In this document: positions 12,571-20,042 of the stretch, in pieces
Layout of the letters: each line of letters begins with the position of its first letter
How positions within the stretch are numbered: the first letter of the stretch is position 1
Assembly: GCA_009922615.1 (NCBI GenBank)
Contig: RFVF01000038.1
Span: forward strand, 1 to 43,470
Length of the DNA: 43,470 nt
DNA from: Pseudomonadota bacterium
GTDB lineage: Bacteria > Verrucomicrobiota > Verrucomicrobiia > Limisphaerales > SXTU01
Direction: 5' to 3'
Program-made: the position numbers and the translations under genes
Notes under the pieces: generated by a model
Told to the model about the DNA's origin: nothing
The model's database searches: none
Seen by the model: only the letters and a program-made list of their open reading frames with translations

Positions 12571-12918
12571 TTATGTGAGAAGCTCCTTGGTTCGTGGCAA
12601 AGCTCGCTCCCTTCTGCCGGCAAGCATCGAGCGGCAATAGAGCCCCAGACCCAAGACTCCAACGAGTGCAGATCCCAAAAGCGTTATCGCCACGGGCGCG
12701 CCACAAGGCAGTGCAATTACTCCAGGACCAAAGTGGAAATTCGTCGCCCAAACGGAGTCAATGCCTTGCTTTGACCTCAGTTCAAATTCGGACACTCCGT
12801 AAGTCCCACCTGGCCCGACGAATGTCCAATTCAGACCGCCAGCTATTGCGCTATCCGCAGCCCACATGAACACCAATAGCAACACCGCAAATAATGCAGT
12901 ATGCCTCTTAATCCACAT
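12571..12918 (-). CDS. Small single-pass membrane protein of unknown function, coupled to a DUF1553 gene
   Basis: It has an N-terminal signal peptide (HTALFAVLLLVFMWAADSAIA), an exported segment of about 45 residues rich in Gly and aromatics (starting GGLNWTFVGPGG), one membrane helix (about residues 73-95), and a short basic tail. This predicts a type I membrane protein. The start overlaps the end of the upstream DUF1549/DUF1553 gene, whose stop lies at 12908. An ATG at 12930 would add four residues. I recognise no family. It resembles in layout and size the 119-residue protein at 29308-29667, which also overlaps a gene of the DUF1501/DUF1553 set. Confidence 0.6.
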   Translation of the reverse strand: MWIKRHTALFAVLLLVFMWAADSAIAGGLNWTFVGPGGTYGVSEFELRSKQGIDSVWATNFHFGPGVIALPCGAPVAITLLGSALVGVLGLGLYCRSMLAGRRERALPRTKELLT

Positions 12919-14770
12919 ACAACATCTCATTCGCCATGAGCAGCGCCTGCGCGTATTGCTGCCAGCGCGTGACTTCGCCCGTCGCGGGCTTGCGCAGGAA
13001 GGTCAGCGCGGCGGCGGTCTCTGCGCTCTCGGGATTGCGACCGTAGAGGAGTTGATACGCACGCTGAATGCTGGCGGCGTCGGACTCGCTCGCGTCCGTC
13101 GTCACGCGCTCGGCCAAAGCCTTGGCACGCGCCAGCATGAACGGGCTGTTCAGCATGAAGAGCTTCTGCGTCGGCGTGGTGGTGGCGGAGCGCTTCTCGG
13201 CGTGGACGTTCGCGTCCGGGTAATCGAACTGCATCAGCAGGTCGTTCAGCTTCAGCCGGCTGATGCGCGCGTGGACGGTGCGGCGCAGGTTTTTCGCGTC
13301 GTCGAGTTCCAGCGACTTGCCGCCGGACAAGTCCAGTTCGCCCGTCACCGCCAGCACGCTGTCGCGCCACTGCTCGATAGAGAGCCGGCGGCGGTTCATG
13401 CGCCAGAGCGATTCGTTCGCCACGTCGGCGGCGGACTTCTTCGCGTCGTCCCGCGAGCTTTGGCGATAGGTCGCGGAGAGTGCCAACTCGCGCACGAGCG
13501 ACTTCACGGACCAGCCGCTCGCCATGAAGCGCACCGCGAGGTCGTCGAGCAGCTCCGGGTGCGTGGGCATCATGCCGGAGTGGCCGAAGTTGCTCGCCGT
13601 CGCGACCAGCGGCTTGCTGAAAAGCACGCCCCAGACGCGGTTCACAAGCACGCGCGCGGTGAGCGGGTTGTCGCGGCTGGCGATGGCCTCGGCGAGTTCG
13701 CGGCGACCGCTGCCGTCGGCAAAGGGCTTCGGCTCGTCCGCAGAAAGCACCTTCAGGAAACTCCGCTCGGCCACCGCGCCCTTCAGCTCCGGGTTGCCGC
13801 GCAGGAAAATGCTCAAGTTCTGTGCCGTGCCTTCCTCGACCATGTGGACGGCGTCGGCGGGCATCTTGTCAGCCTGCACCTTGCCCTCGACGGTTTTCCC
13901 GTCAGCGGTCTTGTTGACCATCTTCACGCTCGCGAAGACCCCGGCCAGAGCGTAGTAATCGCGCTGGGTGATGGGCTCGAACTTGTGGTCGTGGCAGCGC
14001 GCGCAAGCGACCGTAAGGCCGAGCGTCGCGCGCGTCACCGTGTCCACGCGGTCTTCCCACTCGTCCGCCATCACCTCGATGCGCCCGCGATTGTAATACT
14101 TCGGGCCGAGACCAAGGAAGCCGAGCGCCGCCAAGTCCTCGGGCTTCGCCGCTGGGAACTTGTCCGCCGCGAGCTGGAACTGGATGAACTGGTCGTAAGG
14201 CAGGTCGCGGTTGAAGGCGCCCATCACCCACTCGCGGTAACGGTAGGCGTTCGCATAAAACATCGTTGTGTCCCCGCCGACCTGATGCGCCTGATCTTCC
14301 GCATATCGCGCGAGCGGGAGCCACACACTCGCCATCCGTTCGCCGAAACGCGGCGACGCCAGCAACCGCTCGACAAGCTGCTCGTAGGCATCCGCGCGCT
14401 TGTCCGCCACGAAGGTCGCGACCTCATCCGGCGTCGGCGGCAGGCCGGTCAAGTCAAGCGTCAGCCGCCGAATCAGCGTGCGACGCTCTTCTTCCGGCGA
14501 CGGCGAAAGTTTCTTCTGCTCCAGCCGCGCGAGGATGAAGTAATCCACGGGCTGGCGTGGCCACTTGGAATTCTTTACAGCGGGCTTGGGCTGCGCCTGC
14601 GGCACCTTGAACGACCAGAATTGGCGTTCCTTGTTCCAATCAATCTTGTTGCCTGAAGGGTTGGCCACTTCCGGTTGGCCAGCCAGCGCGCCGCCGACCG
14701 CTGCGAGGCTCAAAGCCGCGACGAGGAGCGTGCGGCGACAGGGGTAAACGTTTAGTTGAGCAGCGAGCAT
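12908..14770 (-). CDS. DUF1549/DUF1553 protein without PSCyt1 domain
   Basis: From the ATG at 14770 it has a signal peptide (about residues 1-30). DUF1549 follows (RRLTLDLTGLPPTPDEV, SPRFGERMASVWL, and a CxxCH motif in CARCHDHKFEPIT near residue 250). DUF1553 comes last (DNPLTARVLVNRVW, THPELLDDLAVRFM, MLNSPFMLARAKALA). The usual N-terminal cytochrome-like PSCyt1 domain is missing, so CARCHDH is the only haem-type motif. The protein is probably periplasmic. The 76 codons open upstream of 14770 have no family character. A small membrane-protein gene overlaps its 3' end. No DUF1501 partner is adjacent. Confidence 0.88.
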   Translation of the reverse strand: MLAAQLNVYPCRRTLLVAALSLAAVGGALAGQPEVANPSGNKIDWNKERQFWSFKVPQAQPKPAVKNSKWPRQPVDYFILARLEQKKLSPSPEEERRTLIRRLTLDLTGLPPTPDEVATFVADKRADAYEQLVERLLASPRFGERMASVWLPLARYAEDQAHQVGGDTTMFYANAYRYREWVMGAFNRDLPYDQFIQFQLAADKFPAAKPEDLAALGFLGLGPKYYNRGRIEVMADEWEDRVDTVTRATLGLTVACARCHDHKFEPITQRDYYALAGVFASVKMVNKTADGKTVEGKVQADKMPADAVHMVEEGTAQNLSIFLRGNPELKGAVAERSFLKVLSADEPKPFADGSGRRELAEAIASRDNPLTARVLVNRVWGVLFSKPLVATASNFGHSGMMPTHPELLDDLAVRFMASGWSVKSLVRELALSATYRQSSRDDAKKSAADVANESLWRMNRRRLSIEQWRDSVLAVTGELDLSGGKSLELDDAKNLRRTVHARISRLKLNDLLMQFDYPDANVHAEKRSATTTPTQKLFMLNSPFMLARAKALAERVTTDASESDAASIQRAYQLLYGRNPESAETAAALTFLRKPATGEVTRWQQYAQALLMANEMLYVD

Positions 14771-14901
14771 GATAGTGGCAAAGCATGGGCCGAGCGAAAC
14801 GCGCGCGGCAATCGCAAAGACTGACGCCTCCGACTGGATAGATGTTCGCCACCGGCACTTCGAGATGGACACGCCGGGGCGTTCAGAGATTTCATTCAGC
14901 C

Positions 14902-15906
14902 ATGCACCTCGCCCGCGCTCTCCCCTGCACGGCTCTACTATTTGCCGTCTTCGCTTTTGCCATTGGCTGCAATAAGCCTGCCGAGCCAGCCAAGCCAAAC
15001 ACGTCCACCACGCCCGCCTCCCCTGCCCCAGCCAAGAAAGGCACCATCGGCGTCACGCTGCTCACACTGCAAAACCCCTTCTTCAAGGTCATCGGCGACC
15101 ACATCACCGCCGAGGCCGCCAAGCACGGCTACGACACCATCGTCCTCAGCGCCGACACCGACGTCGCGCGGCAGGCGAACCACGTGAAGGACTTCATCGT
15201 GAAGAAGTGCGCCGCCATCGTTCTCAGCCCGTGCGAGTCGCGCTCCATCGTGCCGGTGATACAGGAGGCCAACGCCGCCGGCATCCCCGTGCTCACCGTG
15301 GACATCCCCTGCAACGAGCCCGGCGTGAAGCTGCTCACGCAGGTCGCGACGGACAACTTCGGCGGTGGCAAGGAAGCGGGCCAGGCGATGATTGAAGCGC
15401 TCGGCGCAGCGGGCGGGAAGGTCGCCATCCTCCACTTCAAACAGGCCGAGTCCTGCCGTCTCCGCGTGAAAGGCTTCCGCGAGGTCATTGACGCCCACAA
15501 CGCCAAGGCCGCCGCGAAAATCAACCTCGTCATGGAACTCGACGGCGGCGGCGCAAAGGACGTTGGCTACAAAGCCGCCGAGGACGCTCTCCAAGCCCAC
15601 GGTGACCTGCGCGGCGTCTTCGCCATCAACGACCCCTCCGCCCTCGGCGCGCGCGCGGCCATCGAGAAGGCCGGCAAGACCGCGCAGATTGTCATCGTCG
15701 GCTTCGACGGCCAACCCGAGGGCAAGCAGGCCATCAAGGACGGGAAGATTTACGCCGACCCGATCCAGTTCCCCGACAAGATGGGCATCGAAATCGTCCG
15801 CGCCATCGTGAAGTACTCCAAGGGCGAAGACGTGCCGAAGGAGATGCTGATACCGACCAGCCTGTATCGGAAGGCGGATGCGATGAAGGATGCGGAGCTG
15901 AAATGA
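14902..15906 (+). CDS. Sugar ABC transporter substrate-binding lipoprotein
   Basis: The 334-residue protein begins with a lipoprotein signal whose lipobox is AIGC (Cys23). A Peripla_BP_4/ribose-binding fold follows: GVTLLTLQNPFFKVIGDHI, DFIVKKCAAIVLSPCESRSIVPVIQEA, TDNFGGGKEAGQ and GFDGQPEGKQAIKDGKIYA. It would capture a sugar or similar solute outside the inner membrane and pass it to the permease encoded at 18679. The ATG at 14902 was preferred to one at 14842 because it begins the signal peptide directly. Three unrelated-looking genes lie between it and the permease. Confidence 0.9.
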   Translation: MHLARALPCTALLFAVFAFAIGCNKPAEPAKPNTSTTPASPAPAKKGTIGVTLLTLQNPFFKVIGDHITAEAAKHGYDTIVLSADTDVARQANHVKDFIVKKCAAIVLSPCESRSIVPVIQEANAAGIPVLTVDIPCNEPGVKLLTQVATDNFGGGKEAGQAMIEALGAAGGKVAILHFKQAESCRLRVKGFREVIDAHNAKAAAKINLVMELDGGGAKDVGYKAAEDALQAHGDLRGVFAINDPSALGARAAIEKAGKTAQIVIVGFDGQPEGKQAIKDGKIYADPIQFPDKMGIEIVRAIVKYSKGEDVPKEMLIPTSLYRKADAMKDAELK

Positions 15907-15911
15907 AGAAA

Positions 15912-16558
15912 GTAATTAGTGATAAGTGACAAGTTGAGACTCCACGCGGAATGAAACCCGAGGCCATCGAAGCCAAAGTTTACCAGTGGTTCCAGCGCCA
16001 CTACCCAGACGGCCCACAATGGACTTCGAGCAGTTTCGACTGCTTTCGCGATGCACCACTTGAACTTCGAATGCTTGTCACGATGGACAAGGTCGAGTCG
16101 GAGATTGCCAACGGCGGGTTGCCACAGCTCCTCTGGAACGTCTTCTTTCACTGGCGTCACGTCCTCGCCGACTGTGAGACGGGCTACGAGATTATCGGTG
16201 CGATGCCTCAGTGCGATGCCGTCCGGGAATTTCGTGCGCGCTTCGAACAATACGAACCAACGTGCCGCAGCTACATTAACCGCTGCGTCAGCGAGCAGAA
16301 GTTCGATTACTTCAATCAGTGGTGTGACTACGGCTTCACAGTCATGAAGGCAGAGAGCGAGCGCTTGTTCTATTCCGATTCAGGGGTGGGTGAACTGCGG
16401 TTGGCTTGGATGGCAAAGCATGAAAAACGACTCACTCAGATTTTGGTGGCGTAAACCGGCCCAGCGCCTACCGGACACCCATTGGGGCGTCTGGGCATCC
16501 CCCTTCCAACCCAATGCCGCTTGCGCAGGCCGCTCGCTAATCACTAACTACTAATCAC
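15912..16558. repeat. Inverted short repeats flanking the DMP19-type gene
   Basis: The sequence AATTAGTGATAAGTG lies at about 15914 and TAATCACTAACTACTAATCAC-like sequence at 16538-16558, in opposite orientation on the two sides of the gene at 15951-16454. The shared core is only about 8 bases (TTAGTGAT), and similar AT-rich pieces occur at 10868-10929. They may mark the ends of an inserted cassette or be copies of a common intergenic repeat. Confidence 0.3.
15951..16454 (+). CDS. DMP19/DUF4375-like protein
   Basis: The 167-residue protein has a block typical of the DMP19 family (KVESEIANGGLPQLLWNVFFHW), in which the NGG-x-x-Q-x-x-x-N pattern is diagnostic. DMP19 is named after a DNA-mimic protein of Neisseria, but the residues do not prove DNA mimicry here. 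The protein is cytoplasmic, with no signal or membrane segment. Its base composition looks less GC-rich than its neighbours. It interrupts the sugar-transporter gene set and is flanked by short inverted repeats, which suggests insertion. Confidence 0.72.
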   Translation: MKPEAIEAKVYQWFQRHYPDGPQWTSSSFDCFRDAPLELRMLVTMDKVESEIANGGLPQLLWNVFFHWRHVLADCETGYEIIGAMPQCDAVREFRARFEQYEPTCRSYINRCVSEQKFDYFNQWCDYGFTVMKAESERLFYSDSGVGELRLAWMAKHEKRLTQILVA

Positions 16559-16564
16559 TTTCCG

Positions 16565-17413
16565 ATGCCCGACAACTTCCTCCCCTCCCTCGTCGGCTCC
16601 ATGTCCGTCGGGGCCGCCGGCAACCCGACCGTCGCGATGGTCGAGGCGGCCTTCCGCCACCACGGCCTGCACTGGCGCTACGTGAACATGGAAGTGCCGC
16701 CCGCCGGTCTCGCCGACGCTGTGAGCGGTGCGCGCGCGATGGGCTTCCGCGGCTTCAATCTCTCCATGCCGCACAAGGTCGCCGTCATCCCGCTCCTCGA
16801 CGGCCTCGGCGAATCCGCCACGCTCATCGGCGCGGTCAACTGCGTCGTCCGGCGCGGCGAACAATTCATCGGCGAGAACACGGATGGCAAGGGCTTCCTC
16901 AAATCGCTCCAGGAAATCTGCGACCCGCGCGGGAAGAATGTCGTGATGTTCGGAGCTGGCGGCGCAGCGCGGGCCGTGGCGGTGGAAGTCGGCCTCGTCG
17001 GCGCGAAGCACATCACCGTCGTCAACCGCAGCGAGCCGCGTGGAAGCGAACTCGTGGACACCCTCCGCCACAAAGCCAAGCTCGCCGCCGACCTCGTCGT
17101 CTGGCGCGGCGACTACTCCCTCCCCGCCGACACCGACATAGTCATCAACGCCACCTCCATCGGCCTCTACGACGCCGACGCCCGCCTCGCACTGAACTTG
17201 GATTCCCTCCAGCCCGGCATGGTCGTCGCCGACGTGGTCTTCAGCCCACCGCAAACCCGCCTGCTCCGCGACGCCGCCGCGCGCGGCTGCCGCACGCTCG
17301 ACGGCCTCGGCATGCTCGTGAACCAAGGCGTCATCGGCGTGCAGTATTGGACCGGCGTGAACCCCGACCCAGCCGCCATGCGCCGCGCGCTGGAAGAGGC
17401 GATGGGAATTTAG
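16565..17413 (+). CDS. Shikimate dehydrogenase-like oxidoreductase (AroE family, atypical N-terminus)
   Basis: The 282-residue protein shows the AroE fold with the catalytic pair K71 (GFNLSMPHK) and D107 (GENTDGKGF). The NADP-type motif is FGAGGAARA, and NATSIGL and GLGMLVNQG follow near the end. The N-terminal substrate-binding motif, usually G-x-P-I-x-H-S-x-S-P, is instead GSMSVGAAGNPTVAM. It lacks the HSxSP core but retains an S-x-S. This fits a quinate/shikimate-dehydrogenase-like enzyme of altered specificity. Its position between a sugar-binding protein and a permease favours a catabolic role, though a true biosynthetic AroE cannot be excluded. Confidence 0.85.
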   Translation: MPDNFLPSLVGSMSVGAAGNPTVAMVEAAFRHHGLHWRYVNMEVPPAGLADAVSGARAMGFRGFNLSMPHKVAVIPLLDGLGESATLIGAVNCVVRRGEQFIGENTDGKGFLKSLQEICDPRGKNVVMFGAGGAARAVAVEVGLVGAKHITVVNRSEPRGSELVDTLRHKAKLAADLVVWRGDYSLPADTDIVINATSIGLYDADARLALNLDSLQPGMVVADVVFSPPQTRLLRDAAARGCRTLDGLGMLVNQGVIGVQYWTGVNPDPAAMRRALEEAMGI

Positions 17414-17429
17414 CCAAACGAAATGACCA

Positions 17430-18638
17430 ATGAAAAACACTGCGCTCCTCGCAACCCTCCTCATCTTCACGCTCCCCGCCCTCGCCGGCCCGGGAGAGAA
17501 GACCCGCACCGTCGCCTCACAGCCGAGCTGGATTGCTGCCACGCCGCAGGTAGAGCTGTCGCTCACCCAGCTCGGCGGGCACATGGCTCCCGTCACGTTC
17601 TACCGCGACTCCGCCGCGCCCGTGCAGCCCTACCACATCAGCCCGTGGCAAGGTGAGAAGCACGCTTACCCAGTCCCCGTGCTCGTCCCGTTGCGCGGCG
17701 ATTTCTTCTGCCTGCCCTTCGGCGGAAACGGCGACGCGGTCAACGGCGAGAAGCACCCGCCGCACGGCGAGACCGCCGGCTCGCTCTGGAAACACGTCGC
17801 CACGAAAAAGTCCGGTGACGTGACCACGCTCACCGCCACGCTGGAGACGAAAGTTCGCCCCGGCAAAGTGACCAAGGAACTTTCTCTGGTGGACGGCCAG
17901 AACGTCGTTTACTCGCGCCACTTCATCGAAGGTTTTGCGGGCAAGACGCCGCTCGGCCACCACGCCACGCTCGCGATGCCGGAGAAGGAAGGCGCGTTCC
18001 GCATCGCCACGAGTCCCTTAAAGTTCGGCATGGTCGCGCCTGGCCTCTTCAGCGACCCGAAGCAGGCCGAGTATCAGGCGCTGCAAATCGGCGCGCGCTT
18101 CACCGACTTGCACAAGGTGCCGATGGCATGGAAGGGCGCGCCCGACGCTGACCTCGCGTCGCTGCCCGCCCGCAAGGGCCACGCCGACCTATTCCTCCTG
18201 CTGAACGAACCGAACGGCCCGGCTTGGGTCACCGCCACACGCGGCGACGAAGGCTGGGTGTGGTTCGCGCTCAAAGACCCGGCGGTGCTCACCGGCACGC
18301 TCTTCTGGCTGGAGAACCACGGACGCCACGGCCTGCCGTGGTTCGGCCGCAACAACTGCGTCGGCATCGAAGACATCACCGGCCACTGGGCCGACGGCCT
18401 CGCCGCGTCCATCGCGCCGAACGTGCTGACCAAGGAAGGCATCACGACCGCCCTCGAATTGAGCGCCACGCGCCCGACTTCGGTGAACTACATCCAAGGC
18501 GTCGTGCGCGTTCCTGCGGGCTTCGTGGAGGTGAAGACGCTGGAATTCGCGCCTGGCCAAGTGACCTTCATCTCCACCACCGGGCAGCGCGTGACCGCGC
18601 CGGTGCGGCATGAGTTCCTGAAGGCGGGGAAGCTGTGA
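17430..18638 (+). CDS. Secreted protein of unknown function, mutarotase-like
   Basis: The 402-residue protein starts with a clear signal peptide (MKNTALLATLLIFTLPALAG), so it is periplasmic or secreted. Segments such as QLGGHMAPVTF, VPVLVPLRGDFFCLPFGGN and PPHGETAGSLW have the look of the galactose-mutarotase/aldose-epimerase superfamily, where a His near the middle acts in catalysis. I cannot assign a specific family, so the sugar link rests partly on the neighbouring transporter genes. It begins 16 bases after the AroE-like gene and ends 40 bases before the permease, which suggests one transcript. Confidence 0.75.
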   Translation: MKNTALLATLLIFTLPALAGPGEKTRTVASQPSWIAATPQVELSLTQLGGHMAPVTFYRDSAAPVQPYHISPWQGEKHAYPVPVLVPLRGDFFCLPFGGNGDAVNGEKHPPHGETAGSLWKHVATKKSGDVTTLTATLETKVRPGKVTKELSLVDGQNVVYSRHFIEGFAGKTPLGHHATLAMPEKEGAFRIATSPLKFGMVAPGLFSDPKQAEYQALQIGARFTDLHKVPMAWKGAPDADLASLPARKGHADLFLLLNEPNGPAWVTATRGDEGWVWFALKDPAVLTGTLFWLENHGRHGLPWFGRNNCVGIEDITGHWADGLAASIAPNVLTKEGITTALELSATRPTSVNYIQGVVRVPAGFVEVKTLEFAPGQVTFISTTGQRVTAPVRHEFLKAGKL

Positions 18639-18678
18639 TGCCAAGCGATGCGACTGTGGCGAATATGGAGTGCGGCGC

Positions 18679-20034
18679 ATGAGCTCGCGCTCCTCTACCT
18701 TCTCCCGCCTGCTCGCCGACTACGGCATGGTCTTTGTGCTGGCGCTGCTCTGCGCGTTCTTCAGCTTCGCGACCTACACCGAGCAACACCCCACTAGCGC
18801 GGACGCCGCGCGACAACTCGCCAACAGCATCGCGACTCAGTTCGGCAAATCCGCCCGCGTTCTCATCGCCGTGCCGAACCAACCGGAGGCCGCCGAGTTC
18901 GCGGGCGCGCTCCAAGCCGCGCTCACCAACGCAGGTGCAACGGTCATCGCCACCGTGAAGGGTGAACCGAAGGAGGCCCGCGCTGCGCTGCAAGCCGCTG
19001 CGTCCGCCGGCAAGCTCGACGCCATCGCCTGCACGCAAGCCAGCGCGGGCTGGCTGGTTTTCGCCGACCTCGCCACCGACTTCCCCGCGCTGGGCGCGCC
19101 GCGCGTCGTGCAGCCACAGACCTATCGCTGGCCCAACTTCCTCAAGCGCGACAACCTGCTCAACATCGCCAACCAAATCGCTGTCATCGCCATCGTCGCC
19201 ATTGGCATGACGCTGGTCATCATCGGCGGCGGGATTGACCTCTCCGTCGGCAGCCTCATCGCGCTGGCGGCCGTGGTGGCGGCGCTGCTCATCCGCGACT
19301 TCGCCGGGGCGCAGCAAGCCACCACGCTCGGCATGGTGCTGGCCTGCGGCGGAGCGATTCTCGTGGCGGGCGCGGCGGGCGCGGCGAATGGCGCGCTGGT
19401 CACGGTCTTTCACCTGCCACCCTTCATCGTCACGCTCGCGATGATGCTGGTCGCCAGCGGCGTCGCGTATCTGCTCACCCATGGGCAATCGGTTTATCAG
19501 GTGCCCGACTCCTTCGTGTGGCTCGGTCGTGGCACGAACTGGTTCGGCCTCCCGAACGCCGTGCTACTCATGGCGGTGCTCTACACCACCGCGCATCTCG
19601 TCATGTCGCGCACCGTGCTGGGCCGCTGGCTTTACGCCGTTGGCGGCAACCGCCAGGCCGCGCGCTACTCCGGCGTGCCCGTGCGCCGCGTGTTGTTCCT
19701 GACTTACGTTATCAGCGGCCTGCTCGCGGGCCTCGGAGGCGTGGTGCTCGCCTCGCAGCTCAAGAGCGGCTCGCCGACCTTTGGCCAAATGTATGAGCTC
19801 TACGTCATTGCGGCGGTGGTGGTCGGCGGTGCGAGCTTGAATGGCGGCACGGGCCGGATGTTCGGCACGCTGGTCGGCGCGTTCACCATCGCGGTCATCC
19901 AGAACGGCATGAACCTGATGAACGTGGAAAGTTACACACAGAAAGTCGTGCTCGGCCTCGTCATACTTGGCGCGGTGCTGCTAGATCTTATGCGCAATCG
20001 GGGCTGGAAGCTGCAACTGTCGGCGGCAGAATAA
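18679..20034 (+). CDS. Sugar ABC transporter permease (RbsC type) with extracytoplasmic insertion
   Basis: The core matches the ribose-type permease family: NLLNIANQIAVIAIVAIGMTLVIIGGGIDLSVGSL, YAVGGNRQAARYSGVPV, and GGASLNGGTGRMFGTLVGA. Between the first membrane helix (about residues 12-31) and that core is an insertion of about 105 residues. It contains a predicted alpha/beta segment (ARVLIAVPNQPEAAEF, then ALQAALTNAGATVIA) that ordinary RbsC proteins lack. The insertion would face the periplasm. No ATP-binding subunit gene is in the window. The GTG at 18670 is an alternative start three codons earlier. Confidence 0.9.
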   Translation: MSSRSSTFSRLLADYGMVFVLALLCAFFSFATYTEQHPTSADAARQLANSIATQFGKSARVLIAVPNQPEAAEFAGALQAALTNAGATVIATVKGEPKEARAALQAAASAGKLDAIACTQASAGWLVFADLATDFPALGAPRVVQPQTYRWPNFLKRDNLLNIANQIAVIAIVAIGMTLVIIGGGIDLSVGSLIALAAVVAALLIRDFAGAQQATTLGMVLACGGAILVAGAAGAANGALVTVFHLPPFIVTLAMMLVASGVAYLLTHGQSVYQVPDSFVWLGRGTNWFGLPNAVLLMAVLYTTAHLVMSRTVLGRWLYAVGGNRQAARYSGVPVRRVLFLTYVISGLLAGLGGVVLASQLKSGSPTFGQMYELYVIAAVVVGGASLNGGTGRMFGTLVGAFTIAVIQNGMNLMNVESYTQKVVLGLVILGAVLLDLMRNRGWKLQLSAAE

Positions 20035-20042
20035 AATTAATA

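Noticed and set aside
12866..14656. 596-codon plus-strand frame opposite the DUF1549/DUF1553 gene
   Set aside because: The composition (Arg/His/Val/Leu, no motifs) is that of an antisense shadow, while the minus strand has the complete family pattern.
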